The notes: generated from the letters alone by a model not told the origin. DNA of 64,000 bases from an uncultured Gemmataceae bacterium (GCA_937923405.1 CALDUY010000002.1:742747-806746); one strand, 5' to 3'. Counted from the first letter of the stretch, positions 38,502-48,227 are shown. Made by a program: numbers and translations.

Positions 38502-39128
38502 TCACGATTGCGGCACTGAACCTCGACTACGCCAGACGTACCAAGTGGCGATGCTGCGATAGGGTTGCCACGGCTCAGCGAGTTCGCGTAGCACTCGTGC
38601 GCTAGGTAGTGTCTCCAGATGGTAGAGATCCTGAACTCCGGCACGCAATCCTAAGTCGCCCACGGGCAAGACGTCGAGGCGTCCTAGACAAAAGATCATA
38701 AACATTTCGGCTGTCCAGATGCCGATCCCGCGAATTGCAGTGAGACAAGAGAATACTTGTTCGTCGGACATCTCGGCAAGCTGGTGCAGTGGCGTGCGAT
38801 GATCTAGAGTGCGTGTCGCGAGATCGAGCATGGCCTGTGCTTTGGTCGCAGAAACTCCACAGGAGCGTAAGCCTTGTTCGCCGAGCGCTAAAATCGCTTC
38901 GGGAGTGAGCTTGCCATCTGCTGCCGTCTCGACCCGCGCATTGATGGTGGCTGCGGCTTTTGTCGAGATTAACTGAGCGATAATGGCACGAATCAGTACC
39001 GCAAATGGTTCGCCGCTGGGCGAGAGCGTACAACGTCCAATCCGTCGCACCAACTCGCTCATGGTTGGATCGACTTTATCAAGATGACGACGTGCCCTAG
39101 TCAACTCACGAGAATACTGGAGGTTCAT
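38502..39128 (-). CDS. DNA-3-methyladenine glycosylase (HhH-GPD, AlkA-like)
   Basis: 208 residues, the short AlkA type without the N-terminal domain. Helix-hairpin-helix at about 130-140 (TAIRGIGIWTAEM) and catalytic Asp158 in PVGDLGL match the HhH-GPD base-excision family, which removes alkylated purines from DNA. No iron-sulfur cysteine cluster at the C terminus, which argues against endonuclease III. Separated from the desaturase upstream by a clear terminator, so it is expressed on its own. Confidence 0.9.
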   Translation of the reverse strand: MNLQYSRELTRARRHLDKVDPTMSELVRRIGRCTLSPSGEPFAVLIRAIIAQLISTKAAATINARVETAADGKLTPEAILALGEQGLRSCGVSATKAQAMLDLATRTLDHRTPLHQLAEMSDEQVFSCLTAIRGIGIWTAEMFMIFCLGRLDVLPVGDLGLRAGVQDLYHLETLPSARVLRELAEPWQPYRSIATWYVWRSRGSVPQS

Positions 39129-39150
39129 TGGCGTGGGATCCCGTCACTCC

Positions 39151-39186
39151 AAAATAAAACGCATCAGAGAGCGCGTCTGATGCGTT
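39151..39186 (-). terminator. Rho-independent terminator of the desaturase gene
   Basis: Perfect 11-base inverted repeat AACGCATCAGA (39158-39168) with TCTGATGCGTT (39176-39186), loop of seven bases. Read on the minus strand it is followed by TTTATTTT, the expected U-run. It lies 24 bases after the desaturase stop and upstream of the glycosylase gene. Confidence 0.85.
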
Positions 39187-39210
39187 GTACAGGTTATTTT
39201 GGCGGTGAAA

Positions 39211-40179
39211 TCAGGACGAGGGCTGCTCAGGAGCTGCGGCGTTCACGGTCAGTTGTTCCAGAGACGTGCCTGGAGCGGTGGGTTGAATCAGCCGATGTGT
39301 CAGTGCTTTCTCCCCTGGTTTTCGCAGATCCCAGACGAGGCCGCAGCAACTCAACGCCAGTAGGGTAACATAGCTGATGTCGATCTCCCACCAGAAGAAA
39401 CCCTGGTTAGCAGACGACTGATAGTGATGATGATTGTTGTGCCATCCCTCGCCCAGAGTGATCAGTGCGAGGAAGAAATTGTTACGGCTATCATCAGTTG
39501 TAGCGTAGCGTCGCGATCCGAACAGATGGCTGAGCGAGTTGATTGTGAAAGTGGCATGGTAGACCAGGATAGTGCTGACGACAAAACCCCAGACCAGGCC
39601 GCTTGTTCCATCAATCAGGTAGCAGAGTACGGCGAGGAGAATACCCGGAATCCAGTGCCAGCGATCCATCCACCGAAGTTCGGGATAACGGTTCCAGTCG
39701 GGTACTTGGTCTTCGGGGGTATTTGCGTGTTCCGTGGAAAGAATCCAACCTACATGCGACCACCAGAAGCTGGTTTCATGAGGGGAGTGCGGATCCTTAG
39801 GCGTATCGGAGTGCCGATGATGTTCGCGATGATGTCCAGCCCACCAAAGAGGCCCCTTTTGCATAGCTGAACAGCCAAGCCAAGCCAGGATAAACTGAAA
39901 CCACCGACTAGTTTTGTAGGCACGATGAGCAAAATAGCGGTGGTAGGCTCCAGTAATGCCGAACATGCGGATGAAGTAAGTCACAGCACAGAGGATCACG
40001 GCCGTGACTGTGACAGGAACAAAGAAGACGGCGATCAAAGACAAGTGAAGCAGAATAAACGGAGCTGATTTGATCCAACCCGGGAACCAGCGGTTTGGCG
40101 AACGATCGGGCCAAGGATGGCTGGGCGAAAGTTTAGGGGTCAGTACCGGAGCAGAACTAGGAACACGCTCAAGCGTCAT
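39211..40179 (-). CDS. Acyl-CoA / acyl-lipid delta-9-type desaturase
   Basis: 322 residues. Di-iron membrane desaturase with three His boxes HRYFAH (80-85), HREHH (118-122 region) and HNNHH (247-251). Hydrophobic pairs near 40-75 and 175-215 span the membrane. Introduces a double bond into saturated fatty acyl chains using oxygen. The ATG at 40179 with AAGG upstream is preferred to an in-frame TTG at 40206. Downstream of rpsU (78 bases) and acpS on the same strand; acpS makes a lipid-synthesis link plausible. Confidence 0.92.
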   Translation of the reverse strand: MTLERVPSSAPVLTPKLSPSHPWPDRSPNRWFPGWIKSAPFILLHLSLIAVFFVPVTVTAVILCAVTYFIRMFGITGAYHRYFAHRAYKTSRWFQFILAWLGCSAMQKGPLWWAGHHREHHRHSDTPKDPHSPHETSFWWSHVGWILSTEHANTPEDQVPDWNRYPELRWMDRWHWIPGILLAVLCYLIDGTSGLVWGFVVSTILVYHATFTINSLSHLFGSRRYATTDDSRNNFFLALITLGEGWHNNHHHYQSSANQGFFWWEIDISYVTLLALSCCGLVWDLRKPGEKALTHRLIQPTAPGTSLEQLTVNAAAPEQPSS

Positions 40180-40257
40180 AATGGCAAGCCTTGGGGGCGA
40201 GTTCAAAAGTGGGAAGAACGAGGAAGTTGTGCATGGCCTATCCGCTACCGATCGGGC

Positions 40258-40461
40258 CTAGCTCTTGGAACTGCTAGCTTTGGCTTTTCGGATCGCACTT
40301 TGTTTTCGCAATTCTGCCCGTCGGCGGGCTTCACAGGGCTTCTCGTAATATTTGCGCTTGCGGAGTTCCTTTTGGATGCCGCTGCGCTCGAGCAGTTTTT
40401 TGAAACGGCGCAAGGCCAGTCCAATCGGTTCCCGGTCATGAACACGCATCCGCAAGGGCAT
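40258..40461 (-). CDS. rpsU: 30S ribosomal protein S21
   Basis: 67 residues, basic. Family features: [19 protein letters not shown] at the start, followed by a basic helix ([15 protein letters not shown]). Binds the 3' region of 16S rRNA and helps initiation. The ATG at 40461 has AAGGAG six bases upstream; a frame continuing to 40494 is spurious. The C-terminal tail is Lys/Ser-rich. Located between acpS and the desaturase gene. Confidence 0.93.
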   Translation of the reverse strand: MPLRMRVHDREPIGLALRRFKKLLERSGIQKELRKRKYYEKPCEARRRAELRKQSAIRKAKASSSKS

Positions 40462-40682
40462 TCGGTTCTCCTTATCTTGGTTGCCTTCCCACAAGAGTCT
40501 CGTTTCGGGAAGGGAAGCCGTAAAGTTCTACTCGCTGTACAAATGTTTTACCTGGAGAAACAGTATCTCCACGACTCTGCGAGCCTGACTAAGGGTTTTT
40601 AGCACGAAGCGGCCAGCGAGGAAAGAGCAATCTGCGTTTCTTCAAGCAGAAGCTTCATCGGCATGTCCTATCGGAGCGGACA

Positions 40683-41066
40683 TTAACCTCGCACGGCGAT
40701 GGCGTGAGCTGTGGCGTAGGCTCGACAGTAACCCATTGAGACCAAGAGATTGCTCAGTCGCAGTTTCTGGGCAAGCTCCTTGGTTACGCCGCTCAATCGC
40801 ACTTGAATGAAGTTGTTGAGTTCTGGACTAATTTCCAGATCGGTCCAGAGCATACCTTTTCTCCAGGGGCGTCCTAGGGCGCGGAACACGGCCTCCTTGG
40901 CAGCCCAACGAGCCGCAAAGTGTTCTGTAGCTCGTCGTCGGGACTGACAAAATCGGATTTCTCGCTCGGTGTAGATTCGGTTAAGAAACAGTTCCCCGTG
41001 TTGCTCGATCATGCGCCCGACACGTAGACATTCCACAATCTCGGTGCCGACACCAACGATCTCCAT
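40683..41066 (-). CDS. acpS: Holo-[acyl-carrier-protein] synthase
   Basis: 127 residues, normal AcpS size. Transfers 4'-phosphopantetheine from CoA to the serine of acyl carrier protein. Visible features: IVGVGTEIVE at the start (usual GIGIDLVEI, so the magnesium-binding Asp is replaced by Glu), then FAARWAAKEAVFRALG with the conserved Glu and Lys. Located upstream of rpsU and the desaturase on the same strand, separated by 221 bases from rpsU. Confidence 0.9.
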   Translation of the reverse strand: MEIVGVGTEIVECLRVGRMIEQHGELFLNRIYTEREIRFCQSRRRATEHFAARWAAKEAVFRALGRPWRKGMLWTDLEISPELNNFIQVRLSGVTKELAQKLRLSNLLVSMGYCRAYATAHAIAVRG

Positions 41067-41520
41067 GATGACTCGCTCATGCTTGCTTGGATTGAACTGA
41101 GCTAGTTGATTAGGCGATCATGGTCTCTCAGTTCAGCAGGAACAACGAGAAGTTGCAAGCGTTTCTCCTAGAAGAAGAACAAGCAAGTCGACTTTCGTGC
41201 GGCAGTTTGAACCGTTGTTGGGGAATAGCCCATCTGCTTTACTCTCTGCGAAAACAAGTGCAGAACTCGGACAACAAGGATTCGAGAAAATTCGGTGAAC
41301 AAGTACTCTGTACATTTTTTGAAGCTTTAGCTATATTTGATCCGTTCGAGTAATCTATGTACTCGAGCCGATCTGAGATGCTTGCTCAGAGCGTTAACCA
41401 GTGTTGCTCTCCTCTAGTTTGGCACCACGCCTGGTCGTTGGCTTCGGTTGTTGTTGCTATATCCTTTCGCCGGAGTCTCTCTCACTCCGCCGCCATCCCG
41501 CACCGATAGGAGGCACGCGC
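41067..41520. other. Intergenic gap without a supported gene
   Basis: Between divergent acpS and the SpoIVB-like peptidase gene. A 77-codon frame at 41120-41353 (plus) is the longest, but it has no Shine-Dalgarno, no recognisable motif and differs in composition from neighbouring genes, so it is not called. Both promoters must be here; I see no clear consensus boxes. Confidence 0.5.
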
Positions 41521-43401
41521 ATGCGTCCACTCCTGCTTCTTCTACCAATTACGTTTTTGTGGTTAGTCGTTGGAGGGACAACCTTGCTAGTCCAGCCAAG
41601 CACTGGTCGGGCGGCTGCTGTGCCTCCGCTGACTCGGGTTTGGCAAGTCGAGGACATCCAGCGCGGCATGAAAGGGTATGGACGCACCGTTTTGCAGGGA
41701 ACCAAGGTCGAGACGTTTCAGGTCGAGATTCTTGGAGTAATGCGAAACACCAGTCCGGGCCGCGATTTGATCTTGGCTCGACTCTCGGGGCTGGGTTTGG
41801 AAAAGTCTGGCGTTATCGCGGGCATGAGCGGTAGTCCGGTGTACATCGAGGACAAACTTCTTGGCGCGGTGGCTTATGCTTGGCCGTTCGGCAAGGAACC
41901 GATCGCGGGGATCACGCCTTACATCCAGATGCGGCCCGTAGTGGAAACACTTGAACGTCGCGAACAGCAGCCGACTAAACCGGTTCGCATCGGACTTGCC
42001 GAGCAATTGCGGGTCGGCGAACGCAGTTTTGATGCGGTCACGATCACCCAGAACTTCGAAGATGCCACGGAATCAGGCGGCTTGCATCTAATGCCCTTGC
42101 GCACTCCCCTGATGGCAACGGGGTTCACTCGACACACTCTCGATTGGTTGGCGAAACAGACTGGACGATATGGACTGACGCCGATGTTGGGAGGGGCTAC
42201 TACGGCTCGTGTTTTGGAGGAACACAAGCAGGCGGAACTGGAGCCAGGCGGTCCGCTGGCGGTGGCGATGATTGCCGGGGATTTCGATTTGTCCGGCATA
42301 GGTACGGTGACCCACATCGAAGGAGGGCGTGTCTACGGCTGGGGCCATCCATTCATGAGCCTCGGGGGTTGTCACCTGCCGATGTATACTGGATATATCC
42401 ACACGATTTATCCACGACAAACAGTTAGTTTCAAGATGGGGTCTCCGCTTCGAGAAGTCGGCGTCATGCACGCGGATGTTTCTACCTGTATCGCGGGGAT
42501 ATTGGATCGCAAAGCGGACATGCTGCCGCTAAAGACTCGTGTTCAAGTCGATGGAGCGGAAGCCCGAACCTTTCGAGTAAAGATCGCCCGACATCGTGGG
42601 TTATTGCCGACTCTGGTCTTCACTGCGCTAACCAATGCGGTGGATCTGGAAGGTGAACTGCCCGAAGAGATGACCGCACATTTGACCGCCCGGATCGAAC
42701 TGGAAGGGCGTCCTCCCCTGGTGATTCAGGATACCTTCTCCGGATTCAGCGGTGGACGCGCACCGTTAGTGCTCTACTCTCAGGTAGGTTCGGTGCTGTC
42801 TCAGTTATTATTTAACTCCTTTGAGGATCTCAAAATTAATCGAATCGACTGTGAAACCCGAGTCGAATCGGGACGAGCGACCGCGGATATCGAATCCGTG
42901 ACCCTTGATGCCGATCGTTACGAACCTGGTGCGACGTTGGCCGTGACCGCGACCTTGAAACCGTACAAGGGAGGTCGCGAAAAGGTTCGCCTGAAAATGC
43001 AGTTGCCCGACGATCTTGCCGAAGGCACTTACACGGCGATTCTCTGCGACGAACTGGCCAGCGCTCGGTACGATTTGCGCGGCAATCCTTCCTTGATAGC
43101 TCCCACGAATGCGGATCAAGTGATCGAGGGGTTGAGGCTCTTACTGGACGCCAAGCGCACTACTTTAGCACTGCGATTGCCGCTCGGGGCACACGGAGTG
43201 GCAGCCAGTGGAAAGAATTTACCTCAATTACCCTCTAGCATGGTTCATATTCTGACCAACTCAAAACGAACCGGTGCGTTGCCAATGACTCGGGCCAAGG
43301 TCGAGCGAGTAAAAACTAATTGGGTGATTCAAGGTGCGGAGAATGTCACCTTCCGAGTCACGAAAACGCGAAATCTCACACTGACCAAAGACCACGAGTA
43401 A
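41521..43401 (+). CDS. SpoIVB-type (S55) peptidase-domain exported protein
   Basis: 626 residues from ATG 41521, which has AGGAGG eight bases upstream; the longer frame to 41401 lacks support. Signal peptide or anchor at about 1-32. The S55 domain spans about 40-290: IQRGMKGYGRTV, then GMSGSPVYIE (101-110) with the catalytic-type Ser in a PDZ-like fold, and HIEGGRVYGWGHPFM later. SpoIVB cleaves a sporulation regulator in Bacillus; in a non-sporulating planctomycete it must do something else, probably periplasmic proteolysis. A beta-rich C-terminal part follows. The propeller-protein gene begins 67 bases downstream. Confidence 0.85.
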   Translation: MRPLLLLLPITFLWLVVGGTTLLVQPSTGRAAAVPPLTRVWQVEDIQRGMKGYGRTVLQGTKVETFQVEILGVMRNTSPGRDLILARLSGLGLEKSGVIAGMSGSPVYIEDKLLGAVAYAWPFGKEPIAGITPYIQMRPVVETLERREQQPTKPVRIGLAEQLRVGERSFDAVTITQNFEDATESGGLHLMPLRTPLMATGFTRHTLDWLAKQTGRYGLTPMLGGATTARVLEEHKQAELEPGGPLAVAMIAGDFDLSGIGTVTHIEGGRVYGWGHPFMSLGGCHLPMYTGYIHTIYPRQTVSFKMGSPLREVGVMHADVSTCIAGILDRKADMLPLKTRVQVDGAEARTFRVKIARHRGLLPTLVFTALTNAVDLEGELPEEMTAHLTARIELEGRPPLVIQDTFSGFSGGRAPLVLYSQVGSVLSQLLFNSFEDLKINRIDCETRVESGRATADIESVTLDADRYEPGATLAVTATLKPYKGGREKVRLKMQLPDDLAEGTYTAILCDELASARYDLRGNPSLIAPTNADQVIEGLRLLLDAKRTTLALRLPLGAHGVAASGKNLPQLPSSMVHILTNSKRTGALPMTRAKVERVKTNWVIQGAENVTFRVTKTRNLTLTKDHE

Positions 43402-43468
43402 ACGGCTTTTGTCTCAATTATCGAGCAATTCGCTCTTCATTTCCTATTCTTCTGCAAGAAGGTGGATC

Positions 43469-45616
43469 ATGAAGCGTTTAGTTTTCGTCGTGGGCCTGCT
43501 GGGCTGTCTGGCTTCCACGACGCAGGCGGGGAAAATCAAGACCTGGCATCATCATCGTCCGAGCGAGTTCGAGAAGTCGCAGCTGTCTAAGGTGGTGGTC
43601 AGTAGCGAAGGTCAACTCCGGCTCTCCAAACAGCTGCGCCCACTAGCTCAGTTGGAAGCGGCTCACGTTTGGGCGGTGATCGAGGATCGCGCTGGTCGCC
43701 TTCTCGCCGCTACGGGGGATCAAGGATGTCTCTATCAAATCCTTCCGGATGGCAAAACTTCGTTGTTGGGAAGCGTCGACTCCGGACAGGTTCTCTGCCT
43801 TGCCGTTGCTTCCGACGGACAAACGGTCTACGCAGGCACTGGTCCTGAAGCCACGATTGTGCGTGTCGAAGGCGATCAGATAAAGCCATTTTGCACCTTG
43901 CCTGAGTCATATGTCTGGGCATTAGCGACCTCTGTAGGGGGAGAAACCCTCTATGCTGCCACTGGGCCGAATGGGCGAATCTATCAAATCAATAAGCAGG
44001 GCAAAGCGACGCTATTTTACGAGACACGTCAGGATCATGTGTTAGCTTTGGCCGTGGCCAAGGATGGTTCAGTATTTGCAGGAACCGACAAAACAGGTCG
44101 GGTTTATCGCATTTCTCCACAAGGGAAGGGATTCGTTGTCTATCAGGCCCCACAGACCGAGATTCGCACCCTTCTGCTCTCCGGCGACATACTCTATGCA
44201 GGCACCAGCGCGATGAGAAACCGTAGCCTGACTGCCCGTGAAAACGGATCCTCCACTAAGACGACGGCCAAGCTCGACTCCAAGAACCCGCCACCGATTC
44301 GGACCGTTTCGCGGCAAGAAGAACCGAGCAAAGTCGCCACGGAGTCCCCTGTCAGTAAGTCGCGCGAGTTGGGGAAGGGAAGTCCTGCTTCAGCTCCGGT
44401 GGCTCCGACTTCTGGCGAGAACAGCGTCTATCGCATCGGACCAGACGGCAATGTGCGTGAGCTATTTCGGTCCAAGGTGTTGGTCCTGAGTCTCGCTCAG
44501 CAGGGCGGAAAGTTGCTGGTGGCCACAGGGATGCAGGGGGAGTTGTTTGAAATCGATGAGCAAACGCGAGAGAATACTGCTCTCGCTCGGTTAGATCATG
44601 GACAGTTGTTATCGCTTTGTCGACGCAAGACTGGATCACTGGTTATTGCGGCGGGAGATCCGGGGAAACTCTACTCTCTAGAAACAAACTTCGTGAGCCA
44701 AGGAACGCTGATTTCAGAGGTGCTAGATGCAAGCATGCCGAGTCGCTGGGGAGCCTTGCGCTGGCGTGCAGAGCTCCCTAACAAAACTCGCATCACTGTG
44801 GCGACTCGCTCGGGAAATGTCGAAGTTCCTGATGAAACGTGGAGTGACTGGTCCGAAGAAGAAACCAATCCCGACTTGGCTACCATCACTGCTCCTGCTG
44901 CTCGCTATTTGCAGTATCGCGTCACTCTCAGCAGTGAGGACGCTCACATTACTCCAGCCTTGCACTCGATCACGCTTCGTTATGCCAATATCAACCAAGC
45001 TCCTGAGATCACCAAGATTGAGGTGCCTGATCTCCGAGCCGCGACCCAAGAGAATCCGAAAAAACTGAAGCTCAAATGGAACGCTACCGATGCCAATGAG
45101 GACGAACTTCGCTTCACGCTCCAGGTCAAAAAAGACGGTTGGAGTCATTGGGTCACGCTAGAGGAAGACCTCGAAAAGTCTGAGTTTGAGTGGGACACGA
45201 CAACAACGGCCTCGGGAGTCTATCGTCTGAAAGTCGTGGCGAGCGACGCTGTCGAGAATTCGGAGAAAGACGCTCTTGTTGGGGAAAGAATCAGTGAGCC
45301 GTTCATCGTGTGCCACACCGCTCCAAAGGTGACTCTCAAGACCGATGGAATGAAGAACGGTCGAATGCAGATCACCGCCGTAGCTGAATCGCCGCTAGTA
45401 CGACTCACCAGCGCCAGGTTCGCATTGAATGGCAAGAAGTGGGCGAATATCTACCCTAAAGATGGACTATTCGACAGCCGAAGTGAGTCCTTCTCTTTCG
45501 AGACAGAGCAACTCAAATCAGGAGCATACATCCTGGTGCTTCAGGTGAAGGACGCTGCCGGCAACACAGGTACCGCAGACCTGGTCTTCACGGTACCTGA
45601 GAGAGAGAATAAATAG
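43469..45616 (+). CDS. Exported beta-propeller protein with Ig-like C-terminal domain
   Basis: 715 residues. Signal peptide at 1-20 (MKRLVFVVGLLGCLASTTQA). Residues about 60-430 show propeller blades with recurring pattern such as HVWAVIEDRAGRLLAATG, VLCLAVASDGQTVYAGTG and VLALAVAKDGSVFAGTD. A low-complexity Ser/Pro/Lys insert lies around 255-320. The C terminus (about 510-715) is beta-rich and Ig/fibronectin-like. Start chosen at the signal peptide ATG, with AAGGTGG upstream. Follows the S55 peptidase gene and may be its substrate or partner. It converges with leuD with 3 bases between them. Confidence 0.82.
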   Translation: MKRLVFVVGLLGCLASTTQAGKIKTWHHHRPSEFEKSQLSKVVVSSEGQLRLSKQLRPLAQLEAAHVWAVIEDRAGRLLAATGDQGCLYQILPDGKTSLLGSVDSGQVLCLAVASDGQTVYAGTGPEATIVRVEGDQIKPFCTLPESYVWALATSVGGETLYAATGPNGRIYQINKQGKATLFYETRQDHVLALAVAKDGSVFAGTDKTGRVYRISPQGKGFVVYQAPQTEIRTLLLSGDILYAGTSAMRNRSLTARENGSSTKTTAKLDSKNPPPIRTVSRQEEPSKVATESPVSKSRELGKGSPASAPVAPTSGENSVYRIGPDGNVRELFRSKVLVLSLAQQGGKLLVATGMQGELFEIDEQTRENTALARLDHGQLLSLCRRKTGSLVIAAGDPGKLYSLETNFVSQGTLISEVLDASMPSRWGALRWRAELPNKTRITVATRSGNVEVPDETWSDWSEEETNPDLATITAPAARYLQYRVTLSSEDAHITPALHSITLRYANINQAPEITKIEVPDLRAATQENPKKLKLKWNATDANEDELRFTLQVKKDGWSHWVTLEEDLEKSEFEWDTTTTASGVYRLKVVASDAVENSEKDALVGERISEPFIVCHTAPKVTLKTDGMKNGRMQITAVAESPLVRLTSARFALNGKKWANIYPKDGLFDSRSESFSFETEQLKSGAYILVLQVKDAAGNTGTADLVFTVPERENK

Positions 45617-45619
45617 CTG

Positions 45620-46189
45620 TTAACTCTTCAACATGCCGACCTGGCGAGCATAGGGGAATAATCCTCCCGCTTCCAGAATCGGGGCGACATCGCCGAGCGG
45701 TTGAAGTTCATAGGTTTCGCCAGTCGTGCGATTGAGTAAAACGGCACCGGCGATGTCCAGTTCTAGTTCGTCTCCGGTGCAAACAATGTCGCAGAGACGT
45801 TGTTTGCACTCGAACGGAATGAGATAGCCACCGTTCACAGCGTTGCGGAAGAAAATGCGAGCATAGAATTCGGCGATGACAGCTTCGATGCCGGCAGCAT
45901 CCAGAGCAATAGGGGCATGCTCGCGCGAGGAACCGCAACCGAAGTTCTTACCAGCGACGAGGATTTTGTAGTCGCTGATAAACTCGTCCTGAGTGTGAAA
46001 GGGAATGTGTCCTTTGGGTAATCCCGACATCGCGGGAGGCACGCTGGACAGCGCGTACTTGCCAAACTGACGATATTCTTCCGGAATCGCTGGATTCAGG
46101 GTCAAATACTGAGCAGGAATAATCTGATCGGTATCGACGTTATCACCTAGAACATAGGCGTTACCGAGGATCCGCTTAGTAGCTGTCAT
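45620..46189 (-). CDS. leuD: 3-isopropylmalate dehydratase small subunit
   Basis: 189 residues. Pairs with LeuC to isomerise 2-isopropylmalate in leucine synthesis. Conserved YVLGDNVDTDQIIPAQYL at the start and FGCGSSREHAPIAL with the swivelling-domain active-site loop. Lies 42 bases downstream of leuC on the same strand, so the two are co-transcribed. Slightly shorter than E. coli LeuD, as in the HacB/LeuD2 type. Confidence 0.94.
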   Translation of the reverse strand: MTATKRILGNAYVLGDNVDTDQIIPAQYLTLNPAIPEEYRQFGKYALSSVPPAMSGLPKGHIPFHTQDEFISDYKILVAGKNFGCGSSREHAPIALDAAGIEAVIAEFYARIFFRNAVNGGYLIPFECKQRLCDIVCTGDELELDIAGAVLLNRTTGETYELQPLGDVAPILEAGGLFPYARQVGMLKS

Positions 46190-46231
46190 GAAGGTCGCTC
46201 GTCTGAAAAGTAGTTGGTGTCTCTTAAGCAG

Positions 46232-47539
46232 TTACTGCATGGCGTCACGAGGATCGGTGATGTTGCCGGTCAGCGCGCTAGCGGCAACGGTGAGCGGGCT
46301 GGCGAGATAGACTTCGGCCTGTTTGTGCCCCATGCGACCTGGAAAATTGCGATTGGTCGTACTGATGCAGCTCATCGGCGCATTCAGCCGACCAAACGTG
46401 TCCGAGGGACCGCCTAGACAGGCAGCGCAAGACGGCTCACCGATCTTGGCTCCTGCGGCGAGGAACACCTCTTCAAGTGTCTTGCCGTTAATTTTCTCAG
46501 TTTTTAATCCTTTTGCGATCTCGCTTGTCGCTGGAACTACGAAGGTGTCGATTTTGACGCTTCTACCATAAAGCAACCGGGCCGCCGCACGGAAGTCGGT
46601 CAGCTTCCCTCCGGTGCAGGAACCGAGATAAGCCCGATCTAGTTTGGTGCCTTTTACCTCGCTAACGTAGGCACGGTTATCGGGACTGTGTGGCTTGGCC
46701 ACAACCGGCTGTAGCTTCGAGACATCATAGACTTTCTCGAAGATCCAGCGAGCATCGGCATCGGAGCGTTCCACCTGATACGGTTTGCCCGAGCGGTTTC
46801 GGGTATTGACATAGTCCAGGGTGAGTTGATCCGGAGCGATCACGCCATTTTTTCCGCCAGCCTCGATCACCATGTTGCACAGCGTCATGCGCTCCTCAAT
46901 GTTGAGCGCGTAGACCGCATCTCCGTCGAACTCCATGGCACGGTAGGTAGCCCCATCACAACCAATGTCTCCGATGACCGCGAGAATGAGATCTTTGGCC
47001 ATCAAGTAAGGAGGCAGTTCGCCGTGGAAGACGAAGCGCATGGTGGGCGGTACTTTGACCCAGAGTTTACCGGTGCCTAGGACAAAGCCTGCGTCGGTGT
47101 TGCCGATGCCCGTGGCAAACTCGCCGAACGCGCCGGCGGTGCAAGTGTGGCTATCGGTGCCTAGTAGCACCTCGCCGGGGCGGGTGTGTCCTTCCTCAGG
47201 CAAGGCGATGTGACAGACTCCTTTGTAGCGTTCGGTGCCGACATCGTAGAAGTGGGGCAGGGCCTGCTCTTTGGCAAAGGCCCGCAAGATGTCCACGTTG
47301 CGATTGGCCATCGCATCAGCCGTGAAGATGTAATGATCCGGAATAATCACCACCTTATCCCGGTCCCAAACCTTGGCATCCGCGCCAAAATGCTGTTTGA
47401 AAACACCGATCGTTCCCGGTCCGCACACGTCGTGCGTCATCAGAATGTCAACATCGATCCAGATGTTATCTCCGGGACGAACCGACGCTTTTCCAGCATG
47501 TCGGGCCAGTATTTTTTCCGTGAGAGTCATCGCAGCCAT
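46232..47539 (-). CDS. leuC: 3-isopropylmalate dehydratase large subunit
   Basis: 435 residues, aconitase superfamily of the shorter HacA/LeuC2 type. Cys ligands of the 4Fe-4S cluster are visible in GSCTGGKLTDF and PSCAACLGG, and substrate-binding segments LGTDSHTCTAGAFG near residue 125 also match. Two ATGs (47539 and 47530) are possible; GGAG ten bases before 47539 favours the first. Followed by leuD. Confidence 0.94.
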   Translation of the reverse strand: MAAMTLTEKILARHAGKASVRPGDNIWIDVDILMTHDVCGPGTIGVFKQHFGADAKVWDRDKVVIIPDHYIFTADAMANRNVDILRAFAKEQALPHFYDVGTERYKGVCHIALPEEGHTRPGEVLLGTDSHTCTAGAFGEFATGIGNTDAGFVLGTGKLWVKVPPTMRFVFHGELPPYLMAKDLILAVIGDIGCDGATYRAMEFDGDAVYALNIEERMTLCNMVIEAGGKNGVIAPDQLTLDYVNTRNRSGKPYQVERSDADARWIFEKVYDVSKLQPVVAKPHSPDNRAYVSEVKGTKLDRAYLGSCTGGKLTDFRAAARLLYGRSVKIDTFVVPATSEIAKGLKTEKINGKTLEEVFLAAGAKIGEPSCAACLGGPSDTFGRLNAPMSCISTTNRNFPGRMGHKQAEVYLASPLTVAASALTGNITDPRDAMQ

Positions 47540-47633
47540 GGAGAGGTTACTCCGTGCAAACGCGGCAAAAGCATCACCAACTGCCAGTATAGAAAGCTAG
47601 AGGATCGCTGGAGTAGAGAACTGGGCTGTCCCA

Positions 47634-48227
47634 TTAGGTCTTCACCTGAAAAATACATTCGATTTCAACGGGTGCGCCGTTGGGTAGTGAAACCATGCCC
47701 ACCGCGCTACGCGCCCCCTTGCCAGCTTTTTCTCCAAAAACTTGAATTAACAACTCCGAAAAGGCGTTGATTACTTGAGGTTGCTGCGTGAACTCGGGAG
47801 TGCAATTCACCATGCCCAGTGTCTTGACCAAGCGAACGACGCGGTTCAATGAGCCAAGCTCGGCGCGAACCACTCCCAGAATGACCAAGCCAATGCCGCG
47901 GGCTGCCTCCTGAGCCTGTGCTAGACTGATGTTCTGACCAACTTTCCCCACGACTGGTTTACCATCGTTGGGAGGCGGCAGATGTCCGGAGACGTACAGC
48001 ATATCACCGGCCTGGACCGCAGAGGCCAGCGTCGGTCGAGAGCTGCTCGGTTTGGGCAGTTCGAGTTTAAGCTTGGCGACGCGCTCTTCGGGAGTTTCTT
48101 CAGTGAACTCGGCGAACGCCGTGCTTCCAAGTGGTGACGAGCGAGTCACCCACCAACCTAACCCAGCTCCCAACGACAGACACAAACCATGCGACAACAG
48201 CTGTCGCCGATCGAGTTTTTCAATCAT
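47634..48227 (-). CDS. Exported RidA/YjgF-family protein
   Basis: 197 residues. RidA enzymes deaminate reactive enamine/imine intermediates; ordinary members are about 130 residues and cytosolic. This one adds about 65 residues with a Tat-like DRRQLLSHG motif and hydrophobic segment at 6-28, so it is probably exported or membrane-anchored. The RidA core shows AGDMLYVSGHLPP, a mid-domain with LGSLNRVVRLVK, and GAPVEIECIFQV at the end; the catalytic Arg of active RidA (usually in SxxRxxVxV) appears as GKGARSAVGM. Upstream of leuC on the same strand (94 bases). Confidence 0.78.
   Translation of the reverse strand: MIEKLDRRQLLSHGLCLSLGAGLGWWVTRSSPLGSTAFAEFTEETPEERVAKLKLELPKPSSSRPTLASAVQAGDMLYVSGHLPPPNDGKPVVGKVGQNISLAQAQEAARGIGLVILGVVRAELGSLNRVVRLVKTLGMVNCTPEFTQQPQVINAFSELLIQVFGEKAGKGARSAVGMVSLPNGAPVEIECIFQVKT

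Noticed and set aside
41120..41353. 77-codon frame in the acpS to S55-peptidase gap
   Set aside because: No Shine-Dalgarno, no recognisable motif, unlike neighbouring genes in composition.
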